Position numbers and translations under genes: made by a program. The notes below the pieces were generated by a model, which saw nothing but the letters and a program-made list of their open reading frames with translations, was not told the origin of the DNA and made no database searches. Source: Candidatus Thorarchaeota archaeon (GTDB taxonomy: Archaea; Asgardarchaeota; Thorarchaeia; Thorarchaeales; Thorarchaeaceae). Taken from it: DNA of 37,137 nucleotides. Where the stretch lies: assembly GCA_004376265.1 (NCBI GenBank), contig SOKL01000120.1:1-37137 (forward strand). The letters run 5' to 3'. Shown here piece by piece: positions 1 to 8,701 of the stretch (within the stretch, counting starts at the first letter, position 1; every line of letters starts with the position of its first letter).

Positions 1-126
1 GACAGTATTCACCATCTGAATCGGGGCAATGTTGTATGTTGGTTCAGGGCGTTCGAAAATCTGTTCTACATTGATTCTTTCAGCTAGAGCCTCTGCATAT
101 GTCAAAAGAGAGAAACGGCCGCACAT
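1..126 (-). CDS. SRAP-domain protein (YedK/HMCES-like), N-terminal part only
   Basis: The first 42 codons of a minus-strand gene that runs off the left edge. The protein begins MCGRF and carries YNIAP at residues 31-35. These are the two N-terminal hallmarks of the SOS-response-associated peptidase (SRAP) family. In that family the initiator Met is removed, Cys2 becomes the N-terminal nucleophile, and it forms a thiazolidine crosslink with abasic sites in single-stranded DNA, protecting them from breakage. Cys2 is present here; the later Asn/Glu/His catalytic residues lie outside the window. No clear ribosome binding site precedes the ATG at 126. It lies 95 bp downstream of the DUF6935-like gene on the same strand. 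The family call is strong for so short a piece because the start motif is nearly invariant. Confidence 0.85.
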   Translation of the reverse strand, partial: MCGRFSLLTYAEALAERINVEQIFERPEPTYNIAPIQMVNTV

Positions 127-221
127 CACAAAGGATTCTCATTCAAGTAGTATAAGAATTGAGGAATAGTCGTTGTTGTCACGGATGCATTTTCAGAGTC
201 CCCTTAAGGATCCCTGATTAT

Positions 222-734
222 TCAGAAATCACCCTCTTCTTCAACAGTCTTTCTTACTCCAGTGCAAATAGAACTGTACTCAGTAAGTTTCCACTGTCCA
301 CTAGAATTAGATCTGAGCTGAACTGGCGTGTTAAGATCCTTACCGCCGCTATCAATGAAGATTTTCAAACCCTTCCCATGCTCCTGCTTCTTGACTACGG
401 TCATAGTAAGGTTGCTTTTGCTAAACTTGTACTCGTTCTTGTAGGTTCCACCAACGTAAGAACGTGCAATGTTCTTGTTCTTCTTGAATTGACCAATGAA
501 GTACTTGGCACTTCTTCCAAGCTTGAGTCCTGATGGAGACCCTCCATCCTCCATACAATCTCTCTTCGAAACTAAAACTGTCATCATTGCATCAGCAAGT
601 TTTGGGTCCTTTTCGATATTGAGAGCGGCAATCACATAGTACATGATGGTGTTCTCAGGTTTACCAGCATCTTTCTCCCATGCAGATTTGAACTTGGAAA
701 AAGAAGTAATCATAGATTTGGTAATCTTAGTCAT
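222..734 (-). CDS. DUF6935-like protein of unknown function
   Basis: A soluble protein of 170 residues counted from the ATG at 734; a GTG at 764 in the same frame would add ten residues. The C-terminal half follows a pattern I associate with DUF6935, a family found mostly in bacteria: an IARSYVGGT segment, an NEYKFSK stretch, a beta strand, then a GLKIFI strand with DSGGKD, PVQLR and a QWKL strand ending in charged residues. The N-terminal half is helical. The family has no established biochemical role. No signal peptide, membrane helix or metal motif is visible. It sits between a histidine-phosphatase-like gene (upstream, gap about 50 bp) and the SRAP gene. The family name is recalled from pattern and could be wrong; that the frame is coding is much surer. 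Confidence 0.6.
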   Translation of the reverse strand: MTKITKSMITSFSKFKSAWEKDAGKPENTIMYYVIAALNIEKDPKLADAMMTVLVSKRDCMEDGGSPSGLKLGRSAKYFIGQFKKNKNIARSYVGGTYKNEYKFSKSNLTMTVVKKQEHGKGLKIFIDSGGKDLNTPVQLRSNSSGQWKLTEYSSICTGVRKTVEEEGDF

Positions 735-785
735 GTTGAACCACTGGAACAGGCATTGCGTCACTGCACAAAAATGTTGGGGGGA

Positions 786-1361
786 CTAGACGATATCAAT
801 GAGAACACGGCCGCCTCGCACAAGTCCCCAATTCAACCATTTCAATTGACTCCAACGTTCAAATGCTATAGACTGGAAATTCTTTAATTTGCAGAAGTAA
901 GCTGTGAGTACAATCCCATGTGAAACCACTAGGATATTCTTGCGATGAAACATCATGTTGATCTTGTTTACTGCACTCTCGAAGCGTTTGAGGGCGGCAG
1001 CTCCAGACTCCCAACCAGGCGCATTTTCACTCATATTCACTAAGGTATCACGGACTCGCGTTCTGTATTCTTCATCCGAAAGACTTCCCTCATGCTCACG
1101 TTTTAGTTCGTCCAACCCTGACAACGCGTACTTTTGAATGTCCAGTCCCTCGGCAAAGGCATCTACAGTCTGACAAGCCTTCTTCTCATTTGAATGTACA
1201 ATTCCATGAATCACCTCGAATGCCTCTTTCGAAGCGAGTTCCTTCGTCTTCTCCAAACCGTCTGATGTTATGGACCACTCAGTTACTGGTGTTGACGGAT
1301 CAAATTTGGTTTCTGCATGTCTTAGAAAGTAGATGGAGTTTGACATTTCTTTTTGGTCCAT
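786..1361 (-). CDS. Histidine phosphatase superfamily (phosphoglycerate-mutase-like) protein
   Basis: A 191-residue protein with the branch-1 histidine phosphatase signature. The LRHAE motif carries the phospho-accepting His15. SNEKKACQT (57-65) matches the SxxxRAxQT phosphate pocket, with Lys61 in place of the usual Arg. SHG at 147-149 supplies the second catalytic His, and an acidic stretch around Glu85-Glu89 could supply the general acid. Members remove phosphate from sugar phosphates, nucleotides or proteins; substrate cannot be told from sequence. An internal ATG at codon 6 (1346) is an equally good start. The gene follows metG on the same strand after 132 bp. The Arg-to-Lys change keeps positive charge, so activity is likely retained. 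Confidence 0.85.
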   Translation of the reverse strand: MDQKEMSNSIYFLRHAETKFDPSTPVTEWSITSDGLEKTKELASKEAFEVIHGIVHSNEKKACQTVDAFAEGLDIQKYALSGLDELKREHEGSLSDEEYRTRVRDTLVNMSENAPGWESGAAALKRFESAVNKINMMFHRKNILVVSHGIVLTAYFCKLKNFQSIAFERWSQLKWLNWGLVRGGRVLIDIV

Positions 1362-1461
1362 TCTATTTTTTCACGCGAATGATGCCTGTCAGATTCTCAT
1401 GGAATATAGTCATGGTACTAAAGGATTCGCATCTCCTCAAACGATACAGATGGTAAGATGA

Positions 1462-1485
1462 GAGACAGATGAAAGCCATCTCTAC
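1462..1485 (-). terminator. Possible weak terminator hairpin after metG
   Basis: An AGATG/CATCT stem of five base pairs with a five-base loop (1467-1471 and 1477-1481) lies just past the metG stop codon. On the minus strand it is followed by a pyrimidine-rich run. The stem is short, so this is tentative. Confidence 0.25.
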
Positions 1486-1493
1486 ATCTTATA

Positions 1494-3557
1494 CTATGCC
1501 GCTTTACTACCTGGTGGAAGTTCATCGAGTTTCACAGGTACCCAAGCGCCTTCTTTGTCAGCTCTTTCAACAGCGAGGATCATACCATGACTCTCTATAC
1601 CGCCTATCTTCTTTGGCTCTAGATTTACAAGGAAGAGACCTGTGAGACCTTCAAGTTCCTCAGGTTTGTAGAGATGACCAAGTCCTGTCACCATAGTACG
1701 CTTCTCAGTACCGATGTCAACCTCAATCTTGAGGAGCCGGTCCTTACCTTTCACCTTTTCACACTTCAGAATCTTCCCGGCGCGGAGGTCAATTTTCTGA
1801 AAGTCGTCAAATGTTATTGTATCTTTTATTGGTGCCAATTTTAGTTCAACCTCTCCCGATTGTGCTGCAGACGCAGTAGTTACTCGGTCACTAATGATCT
1901 GCTTGAGTTCTGCTAGGAGCTCCTCATCAATCTTGGAAATAACTGGAGCTGGCTTGCTCAATTTTACTCCAATCGCAGGTGGAATAAGTGCATCCTTGAG
2001 TAAAGTCTCATGAACGCTTGTTGGATCATTACCAAGCTGACCCCATATCGTTTCAGCAGCTGATGGAAGGAATGGTTCGATGAAGATTGCTAGAGCCTTG
2101 GACAAGGCTAATGCATTGTAAAGAACCTCTCCTGTCTTCTTCTTATCTTCCTTTACAAGCTTCCACGGTTGCTGGGACTGGAAATACTCATTGCCAACTG
2201 CTGCTATTCTCAGAACTTCGTCTGCGACCTTTTTTAGTTCGTACTCGTTCACGGCGTCAGTTATTGTATCGATTGCAGTTTCTAGTTCTTTCTTGAGCTT
2301 AGAGTCGAACTTGCCCTTAGGCACTTCACCAAAGTGTTTGTGCGTGAAGTGAACTGCTCTATAGAGAAAGTTCCCCAATGTTGCTACGAGCTCGTTGTTA
2401 ACCTTTTCAGCGAATGTATCCCAACTGAAGTCCAGGTCTTTTGTCTGAGATGTGTATGCAGCGATGTAGTATCGAAGATAATCAGGATCAAGACCTCTAT
2501 CAAGGTAGTCTTCGATAACCCACACTACATAGCCCCTACCTCTGCTGAAATTGTGACCCTCAATCTTAACCATGCCTGATGCAACAATTGCGGAGGCAAG
2601 GTTGTAACCACTTGCCTTCAACATTGCAGGAAAGAAGATACAGTGATGATGTACTATGTCTAGGCCAATATAATTTACAATCCTGCCATTTCCTGGTTTC
2701 CAGTACTTCTCCCACTCCTTGGGTTTCTTAATCTTCTTAGCCCACTGCTCAGTGCTCGAAATGTAATGTATGGGCGCATCTACCCACACGTAGATTGTCA
2801 GATCTTCGTCGCCGGGATATGGGATACCCCACTCCAAGTCACGGGTAATACACCAATCATTCAGCCCTTCCTTGATCCAACCAAGTGCGAAGTTCTTTGC
2901 GTTCTTTGTTCCATCGACATTAGTCAGATAGTCCTTTAGGAAGCCCTCAAACTCACTGAGTTTGAAATAATAGTGAGTCCTTGTCACTGGTCTTGTTGGG
3001 GACCCGCATATTGCACAACGAGGATTCAGGATTTCCCCTGGCTCGAGGTAACGACCACAACCCTGGTCACACTCATCTCCTCGTGCATCTACACTACAGT
3101 GAGGGCAGGTTCCTCGGACGAATCGATCTGGCAGTGATCGACCACAGCTATCACAGTATGGTGTTTCTAAATCCTTGGCGTAGATGTAGTCATTCTTTTG
3201 CCACTCTTTCACAATTTGGAGGGTCCGGTCGACGTTCTCCTTGTCATCCGTGGTACCGTAGTTATCGAAGTTGATATTCAACTTTGGAAATGTTTCCAGA
3301 TAGTGATTGTGATACTTGGTATACAGTTCCTTCGGCGAAATCCCTAATGACTCAGATATTGTGAGGATTGGAGTACCATGAGTATCAGACCCGGAAACGA
3401 AAGTGACATCCACTTGTAACTTCTTCAGGAGTCGGACAAATACGTCTGCAGGCACGTAGGTCCTGAGGTGACCGATGTGCATCTGACCGCTTGCATATGG
3501 TAGTCCGCATGTTACAAGCACTGGATCTTTGGTCGGATAATTTCTCAGTTTAGTCAC
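1494..3557 (-). CDS. metG: Methionyl-tRNA synthetase with C-terminal tRNA-binding domain
   Basis: A 687-residue cytoplasmic enzyme that charges tRNA-Met. The class I Rossmann domain has HIGH at residues 27-30. The connective peptide carries eight cysteines (135, 138, 151, 154, 163, 167, 181, 184), enough for the two zinc knuckles of archaeal-type MetRS. The KMSKS loop is degenerate: NFSRG at 336-340, followed by RGYVVWV, which aligns with the KFSxSRNWAxWV form of archaeal enzymes. The anticodon-binding helical domain follows. The last 108 residues (about 580-687) form an OB-fold tRNA-binding domain of the Trbp111/EMAPII type, as in many fused MetRS. The start is GTG; an AGGAG lies almost against it, unusually close. 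The phosphatase gene follows on the same strand. Confidence 0.97.
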   Translation of the reverse strand: MTKLRNYPTKDPVLVTCGLPYASGQMHIGHLRTYVPADVFVRLLKKLQVDVTFVSGSDTHGTPILTISESLGISPKELYTKYHNHYLETFPKLNINFDNYGTTDDKENVDRTLQIVKEWQKNDYIYAKDLETPYCDSCGRSLPDRFVRGTCPHCSVDARGDECDQGCGRYLEPGEILNPRCAICGSPTRPVTRTHYYFKLSEFEGFLKDYLTNVDGTKNAKNFALGWIKEGLNDWCITRDLEWGIPYPGDEDLTIYVWVDAPIHYISSTEQWAKKIKKPKEWEKYWKPGNGRIVNYIGLDIVHHHCIFFPAMLKASGYNLASAIVASGMVKIEGHNFSRGRGYVVWVIEDYLDRGLDPDYLRYYIAAYTSQTKDLDFSWDTFAEKVNNELVATLGNFLYRAVHFTHKHFGEVPKGKFDSKLKKELETAIDTITDAVNEYELKKVADEVLRIAAVGNEYFQSQQPWKLVKEDKKKTGEVLYNALALSKALAIFIEPFLPSAAETIWGQLGNDPTSVHETLLKDALIPPAIGVKLSKPAPVISKIDEELLAELKQIISDRVTTASAAQSGEVELKLAPIKDTITFDDFQKIDLRAGKILKCEKVKGKDRLLKIEVDIGTEKRTMVTGLGHLYKPEELEGLTGLFLVNLEPKKIGGIESHGMILAVERADKEGAWVPVKLDELPPGSKAA

Positions 3558-3838
3558 ACTCCTGTTTCTGTTGATTGTAACCTACTCTGAACTGAAGAGG
3601 AAAGTCTGCAGAAAATGCAAGATAGACTAATCTAACGTATCTCGCATAGGCGACCTTTGAAATAAATGTTCTGACGTTTCTTTCGTTGAGTTTTATTCCC
3701 GCCTTCAATCAAGTAGGTTAAAGCTTCACCAGAGTCTAAGAATATAACTCTAACGATAATTCGAACTTGTAGAAATTTAGAACACGTGTTCCAAGATTTT
3801 CGAAAGAGAAACTCAGTGAAGAAAGAGAATCTGTAAAA
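3558..3838. other. Intergenic region upstream of metG
   Basis: About 280 bp, A/T-rich, without a credible gene. It should hold the metG promoter (minus strand), although no clear TATA box stands out. The end nearest 3838 is pyrimidine-rich on the minus strand, consistent with termination after the small basic ORF. A GAGGAAAGTC at 3597-3606 resembles the RNase P core motif, but no partner elements were found. Confidence 0.4.
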
Positions 3839-3955
3839 CTACCTCCGATTCTTGAGACGCCGACGCATAGCTCTATCTGATTGGAGTCGATGCTTTCGGA
3901 GAACTGTGGATGTACCTTTTGAACGGGCCAGTTTTGTCTTTTCTGCATCAGCCAT
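3839..3955 (-). CDS. Small, very basic 38-residue protein (putative)
   Basis: An ATG-to-TAG frame encoding 38 residues. It starts MADAEKTKLARSK and ends RAMRRRLKNRR. About one third of the residues are Arg or Lys, there are no cysteines or aromatics, and the composition is typical of small ribosomal or RNA-binding proteins such as eL39, eL41 or eS30. I cannot align it with any of these. A GGTTGATC stretch three bases before the ATG is a poor Shine-Dalgarno match. Pyrimidine-rich sequence follows the stop on the minus strand. Against it: the frame is short enough to occur by chance, and no TATA element is evident. It lies between metG and the structured noncoding block. Confidence 0.4.
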   Translation of the reverse strand: MADAEKTKLARSKGTSTVLRKHRLQSDRAMRRRLKNRR

Positions 3956-3989
3956 TTTGATCAACCAGGGTGAGTGGACCACAGTCAAC

Positions 3990-4450
3990 GCAAGATGTTG
4001 TGGGGGGACAAACCCTAGGGCTCGTCGACCCCACTGTGTCTCAATGATGCCGGGAGGTGCACACGGAGACAGCGAAATGACCTCATTGGAAAATGAGGAT
4101 CATAAAGGAAGTCAGGAACTCGCGTAGAGGTAACGAAGACTCTGCGCATCTTGGTCCGTTGGTTCACGGTCACTATCCAACAGCCCATAGAGAGTATGGA
4201 GAACTTCCGCGTTCTTTTGGAGGGTTGATGTGGGTCGTGTTTCCTCGGTCATTGTTCGCTTCACCATATGTTTCGTTTTCTGTGGTACAACTCACCTCTA
4301 CTTCCACTGTATTTTCTAATAAGACTTGGCGTTACGTGGCACTATACTCAGGTGTTACCCACGTAATACGTAGAGCAGATTGGGACAATATACACACAGA
4401 GGCCCATCAGACGGCGCGAGGTCTCACTAAACAACACCCTACAAACCACG
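3990..4450. ncRNA. Candidate structured noncoding RNA, type unknown
   Basis: The stretch 3956-4519 has no believable protein frame, yet it is more GC-rich than neighbouring spacers and contains a run of good stems. These are: 4000-4005 with 4029-4034 (GTGGGG/CCCCAC); 4081-4087 with 4092-4098, closed by a GGAA loop and extended by TGA/TCA; 4122-4129 with 4140-4147 (8 bp including one G-T); 4185-4189 with 4195-4199; and 4331-4339 with 4359-4367 (9 bp including one G-T). The GGAA loop belongs to the GNRA class only when read on the plus strand, which favours plus-strand transcription. I tried RNase P RNA and SRP RNA: the RNase P core motif and the SRP helix 8 motif are both missing. Ends and strand are uncertain. 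Confidence 0.4.
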
Positions 4451-4465
4451 TTCCAATAGAAAGAA

Positions 4466-4479
4466 GGGGGGAGGGGGGG
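4466..4479. other. Guanine tract (G6-A-G7)
   Basis: Six Gs, one A and seven Gs on the plus strand, 40 bp past the stop codon of the surface-protein gene, which is read on the other strand. On that transcript it would be a C-rich tract. It could fold as a G-quadruplex between strands, or simply be a slippage-prone tract. No function is evident. Confidence 0.5.
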
Positions 4480-4519
4480 TCACATTTTCAGCATATTTCT
4501 AGAAAGAATCGAAGTAGGT

Positions 4520-7500
4520 CTATGGTGATTTACTTTCACTATTTCCATTTCGTTCTTCAAAGAACTCCGCGAAATCAAACTCAGGGATTGAAGTTTCATG
4601 TTCCTCACACTGAACAATCAATTCCTTCTCAATGGCTTCCGAAACGAGAGTACAACCTCGTGCCTCGGAAACTCCGAAAGTAGTTACTCCTCGTGCAAGA
4701 TAGATCGGTTTCGAGCAGTGTTTTGTTTCCTGAGTAAGAAGAAGTTCTTCGAGGTGACGATAACGTCTCGGGAAACCAGCAGGTGTAGCAATCTTGTAGA
4801 ATCGGTTCAATGATCCATCCATTGAAGTTTCGAAGATGTAATCCAGCATCTCTGAAACTTTCGCATCCAATATTGCGGATGGTTTACCACTGTCATATAG
4901 ATCATCGAGATATGTGCCGACTTGCATCCCGTATGATTCCATCTTCCTGTTATGCTCAATGGAAGCTGAACGTACAGTGATGAAAGCACAGATGAGATTG
5001 CGAGTCTGAACAGCGCGGATTATGTCAGATATGGGGATTACTCTCATTGCTTCCTCATCGAACATCTCAAACTCCTGCCGGAAGTGTGTGACTGCCGAAA
5101 TGAAAGCTGCAACAATACCCTCTTCGAATCCTCCTTTCACGATTCGAGAGTATATTGGAATTCCGCTGCTCTTATGCATTACAATAACTCCGATGATGTT
5201 GTCTACATCATCAAAGCGGCGTTTGTTCGCTAAATCGATAGCAAACTCAGTCTTCTTCTTGCGTACATAGAATACGCGTCCAAACAGAGAACCTATGGAA
5301 ATAGCTGCAATTGTTAGTATTGGAGGAAGGTAAGTTTCAAGCCAAATTAGAGGAATAAGTTCTGGAGGAGTGTATTGAGTGACCAGGAAATCATAAACTT
5401 GATCCAGCGCAAAATTCGTCTTATTAACAAAGATACGAATCGAATATCCTATACCATCATACCATGGCGGTTGAATGAAAATTGAATATACTCCCGGTGA
5501 TACTCCAGATGATACTTCAGTCAGGTATCCTTCCATCTCCACTTCAAATGATCTATAGAGTCTATAGTACACCTGGGCCCCAACAACAGGAATTCCAGTG
5601 TCAACCTCTATGAGCATTAGAGTGATATTTAGATCATGACGTTGATACCAAACAGGAGAATCCATTTCTATACGTATTGCTCTCTCTTGAACAATGAGTG
5701 AAAATAACACTACATCACTTTGGTATCCAGTTTTGTTTGCGGTTATAGTGAATTCGTATAATCCCGTCTGATTGGTATTGAAGAAAATCAAATATCCTTC
5801 TACTTGTGGAATCATATCATAGGAAAGAATCGAATAACTTGTGAAATCGACATTTATCGATGCATCACTTATGTTTGTAGGAACGCTGCTAGTCTGTTCA
5901 TAAAATAGTAGTATCTGAAATGGTTGGTTTACGCCGACTGATGAGACTGTTGAATCACCTGCAATTTGAATTTGGGTAGATATTGTTGTTGCAGTCAATG
6001 TGAAGGACATGAACTGAGTCCGGTGGTCAATAAGTGAAGCGTTAATTGTTAGAGTATATGTCCCGGTATCAGAGGGGGTCAAGTTGAATGAGAAGAACCC
6101 ACTTCCTTCATTCGTAGCGGCCGTATAGGAAATACCTGTTTCTGGCGATGAGTGTACTATGCTCACAGTTGCACCGTTTATGCCAAAACCAGACCCATTC
6201 GTATATCGTACAACCAATCGGTATTGTTCGCCAAAACTGATTTGAGCAGATGTTCCATTTTCAAGGGAGAGATTAGTTGTTTTTTCACCAACCAGAATGA
6301 AAAGGGCATCCTGGTCTTCTTCATAATATTGTTTTGAAGCGGAGATTGTGATTGCATAACTATCTGAGTGCACGGCAGTAAATTCGATTGAGTAATTACC
6401 GTCACCAAAATCATTCAATCCACCCCATGAGACCCCATCAGTTGTGCCTGAAAAATCAATACTCACATTTGCTCCAGGGATTCCTGCCCCATAGAAATCG
6501 GTATAACTAAAGGTCGCGAGAAAGTTGTCACCAATACCAATCTCTGCTGTTGGATTATCAATCAACAGGTCATTATCTGTTAAACTGATTGTCACTAGAA
6601 ACGTGCAAGATGCATCATCATAGAATGGTCTACTTGAATTAACTACAACAAGGTGGGAACCAGGTCCAACTAATGAGGTATCAAAAGTACCCACCCATCT
6701 ATTTTCAATTAGAACAGATACAAAATGGATAGTAGTAGCGGACCAATTTGCAGTTATGGATGCAGCAGGATCATTCAGAAATTCATTGTTCTCCGAATCT
6801 TGGTAATAAACGAAATTCGATCTGCTGAGTCCACTTTCTGTGTCTATAACTGTCTCATGGGGATAGAGAATTGTTCTATGATGAACCTCAAAATTGATAC
6901 TGCCAAATGCTAACTCAGTGCCGTTTGTCCACGAAACAATTACTTCCCAAATACCCGCAGTTGTATTAGCTGATCCAAATTCCAACTGAGAACCATTTAT
7001 CTCACCATTGACTCCTCCACTTATCATCTCCGAATACCATTCAGTACCATTTGGCATCAACCAAATGACTTCAACATTTTGTGGAGCACTTGTAAGGGGA
7101 GAATCTGATCCAATTTGGATTGATGGCTTTGTTATGTTTGTACTTCTAAATACAGTCTCAGGGAGCCAAGTAAGAGTGGGTTCGTTCAACATGAGGGTCT
7201 GTAAATTTCTAACATAGTTTGGTGATTCCAAGTGGACCTCCCACCATCCTAGATTATAGAGAATCGAATTCGGAATAATAATCCTACCTGATGAAATATT
7301 GCAAGATGAAGTCATTGGCGTCCCAGATGGATTAAAGACGGTAATATTCTCCCAATCACTAGGAGTTCTGATGATCAATGTAAAATCATCTATGTCAGGG
7401 ATTGCGCCAATGAATGTGAAGAATTCTATCTTTGGATTACCATTTAATTCTGAATTGAAAAGAACTCCATCATCTAACAGAGAAGTAGATTTTGTTGAAT

Positions 7501-8578
7501 TGATAAATCGACTGTTGAGCATTGTAGCAGAATAATCAAATGAGTAGGACAAATCAGCGGCAAGTTCAACGAGCACATTGTCAGATCTCCATAGAGATGA
7601 ATTGACAATACTTGCTTGTCCAACACTTGCACCTGTTATGATTGTTGAATTTTGACCAATCCTTAGTGTAATATTTGCTTCATCAAACGTGGGTCGAGTT
7701 TCACCAACGAAAAGTATGTTATCCAGTGTGAATTCAATCCATTGGTGAGTGTGAGACACATCTCCGTCAATATAAAGCCCAATTTTGAATTCAAACTCAC
7801 TACCGATACCAGTTAAGTCCACTAATATATCTCCAGTGTTATTCCAATAGGAAGTGAACATGGATTCCGTCGTATTAGTCCAAATTAAGGTGTCATCAAT
7901 ATATACTCGGAGAGTTACATTGGGATTACTGTCAGGACCCTTAATATAGACGTAATCAAAATTTAGAATGAAGTTGTCCAGATAGGGAGTATTGTTTACA
8001 ACCTGGGTCCAATATACAGTACTACCATTGGCATAGAGATAATCTCCTGGTGAACCATACCCCCTACCTATCAAAGTTACTTCTTGATTGCTGTATCCAG
8101 CAATCATGTCCACATTTGAATCAGGACGATAACTAGTTGCATCCCATCCATAGGGATTAAATGAAACAGACCCTGTTGGATTTGTTGTAGATCCAGGTAT
8201 ACCTTCAGCTAAGCTACCATTCTCGATATACAAACGATTAAGATTCCATAGATCAACTGTTACTCTACTTCCAGTCCAATTATTCAAGGTATCAATTGAC
8301 AGGTTTGTTTTGACATTTGATTTTGAATCGGTTTCGGCATGAAGTATTGATGTTGTCTTATTTCCCGTTTGCTCAATCACCGCAGGATCAAGTGTTCCCA
8401 GAAAATCAATATGGTCGGATACAAGACCTCCATCCAAAGGGGCAATTTTACCGGTGTCATCAGTAGTGTCACTCGTTAAATCAAAATCTGCATTACTTGG
8501 ATAATTATCAAATGATGAGAAACTTCCATAGACTAGAATTAGGACGACAAATGCAACTACAAGTTGTCCCTGTTTCAT
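4520..8578 (-). CDS. Large surface protein: Ig-like ectodomain, one membrane helix, longin-like cytosolic domain (copy A)
   Basis: A 1352-residue type I membrane protein counted from the ATG at 8578; a GGGGTT stretch lies upstream, and a TTG at 8599 would add seven residues. A hydrophobic signal segment covers roughly residues 4-22. Residues to about 665 form a beta-rich, Asn-glycosylation-sequon-rich region shared with the neighbouring paralogue. Four Ig/Big-like repeats follow (about 666-761, 762-861, 862-963, 964-1082), each with a GAxV strand and a GxYxIxxxA-type strand. A membrane helix (about 1084-1105) is followed by VRKKK. The cytosolic part holds a strand-hairpin motif, IIGVIVMHKSSGIPIYSR, then an amphipathic helix, strands and another helix, which suggests a longin/roadblock-type fold, plus about 100 further residues. 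Family function is unknown; a receptor or adhesin coupled to cytosolic small-GTPase machinery is inference. Confidence 0.85.
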   Translation of the reverse strand: MKQGQLVVAFVVLILVYGSFSSFDNYPSNADFDLTSDTTDDTGKIAPLDGGLVSDHIDFLGTLDPAVIEQTGNKTTSILHAETDSKSNVKTNLSIDTLNNWTGSRVTVDLWNLNRLYIENGSLAEGIPGSTTNPTGSVSFNPYGWDATSYRPDSNVDMIAGYSNQEVTLIGRGYGSPGDYLYANGSTVYWTQVVNNTPYLDNFILNFDYVYIKGPDSNPNVTLRVYIDDTLIWTNTTESMFTSYWNNTGDILVDLTGIGSEFEFKIGLYIDGDVSHTHQWIEFTLDNILFVGETRPTFDEANITLRIGQNSTIITGASVGQASIVNSSLWRSDNVLVELAADLSYSFDYSATMLNSRFINSTKSTSLLDDGVLFNSELNGNPKIEFFTFIGAIPDIDDFTLIIRTPSDWENITVFNPSGTPMTSSCNISSGRIIIPNSILYNLGWWEVHLESPNYVRNLQTLMLNEPTLTWLPETVFRSTNITKPSIQIGSDSPLTSAPQNVEVIWLMPNGTEWYSEMISGGVNGEINGSQLEFGSANTTAGIWEVIVSWTNGTELAFGSINFEVHHRTILYPHETVIDTESGLSRSNFVYYQDSENNEFLNDPAASITANWSATTIHFVSVLIENRWVGTFDTSLVGPGSHLVVVNSSRPFYDDASCTFLVTISLTDNDLLIDNPTAEIGIGDNFLATFSYTDFYGAGIPGANVSIDFSGTTDGVSWGGLNDFGDGNYSIEFTAVHSDSYAITISASKQYYEEDQDALFILVGEKTTNLSLENGTSAQISFGEQYRLVVRYTNGSGFGINGATVSIVHSSPETGISYTAATNEGSGFFSFNLTPSDTGTYTLTINASLIDHRTQFMSFTLTATTISTQIQIAGDSTVSSVGVNQPFQILLFYEQTSSVPTNISDASINVDFTSYSILSYDMIPQVEGYLIFFNTNQTGLYEFTITANKTGYQSDVVLFSLIVQERAIRIEMDSPVWYQRHDLNITLMLIEVDTGIPVVGAQVYYRLYRSFEVEMEGYLTEVSSGVSPGVYSIFIQPPWYDGIGYSIRIFVNKTNFALDQVYDFLVTQYTPPELIPLIWLETYLPPILTIAAISIGSLFGRVFYVRKKKTEFAIDLANKRRFDDVDNIIGVIVMHKSSGIPIYSRIVKGGFEEGIVAAFISAVTHFRQEFEMFDEEAMRVIPISDIIRAVQTRNLICAFITVRSASIEHNRKMESYGMQVGTYLDDLYDSGKPSAILDAKVSEMLDYIFETSMDGSLNRFYKIATPAGFPRRYRHLEELLLTQETKHCSKPIYLARGVTTFGVSEARGCTLVSEAIEKELIVQCEEHETSIPEFDFAEFFEERNGNSESKSP

Positions 8579-8611
8579 AACTGTAACCCCGGAACTCAAA
8601 GAAAGAACTTC

Positions 8612-8631
8612 GAATTTAAGTTATAGCTATA
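8612..8631 (-). promoter_or_regulatory. Possible TATA element for surface protein A
   Basis: On the minus strand an A/T-rich run with TATAGCTATAA and CTTAAATTC lies 34-53 bp before the ATG at 8578. It is about the right distance for a short 5' leader. If real, copy A can be transcribed independently of copy B. Confidence 0.3.
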
Positions 8632-8701
8632 CTTCGTATCACGGCATAATAAGGAAGACAGGATTACACATAATTAACCGCAATTATGATAGCTCATAAA
8701 A

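Noticed and set aside
3597-3606. GAGGAAAGTC, the core motif of RNase P RNA
   Set aside because: The partner 3' motif (ACAGAA...) and the surrounding helices are missing, and the flanks are A/T-rich; likely chance.
3736-3948. Open frame of 70 codons on the minus strand
   Set aside because: It overlaps the 38-residue basic ORF in another frame, has Ser/Leu-rich low-information sequence and no ribosome binding site.
3852-4127. Open frame of 91 codons on the plus strand
   Set aside because: It lies opposite the small basic ORF and across the stem-rich region; its Arg-rich start mirrors that ORF read on the other strand.
3990-4450. SRP (7S) RNA
   Set aside because: No helix 8 motif (GGAA loop with the nearby AGCA bulge) and no Alu-domain UGUAA element could be placed on either strand.
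4093-4683. Open frame of 196 codons on the plus strand
   Set aside because: It overlaps the end of the surface-protein gene and the stem-rich block; composition is not protein-like and no ribosome binding site is present.
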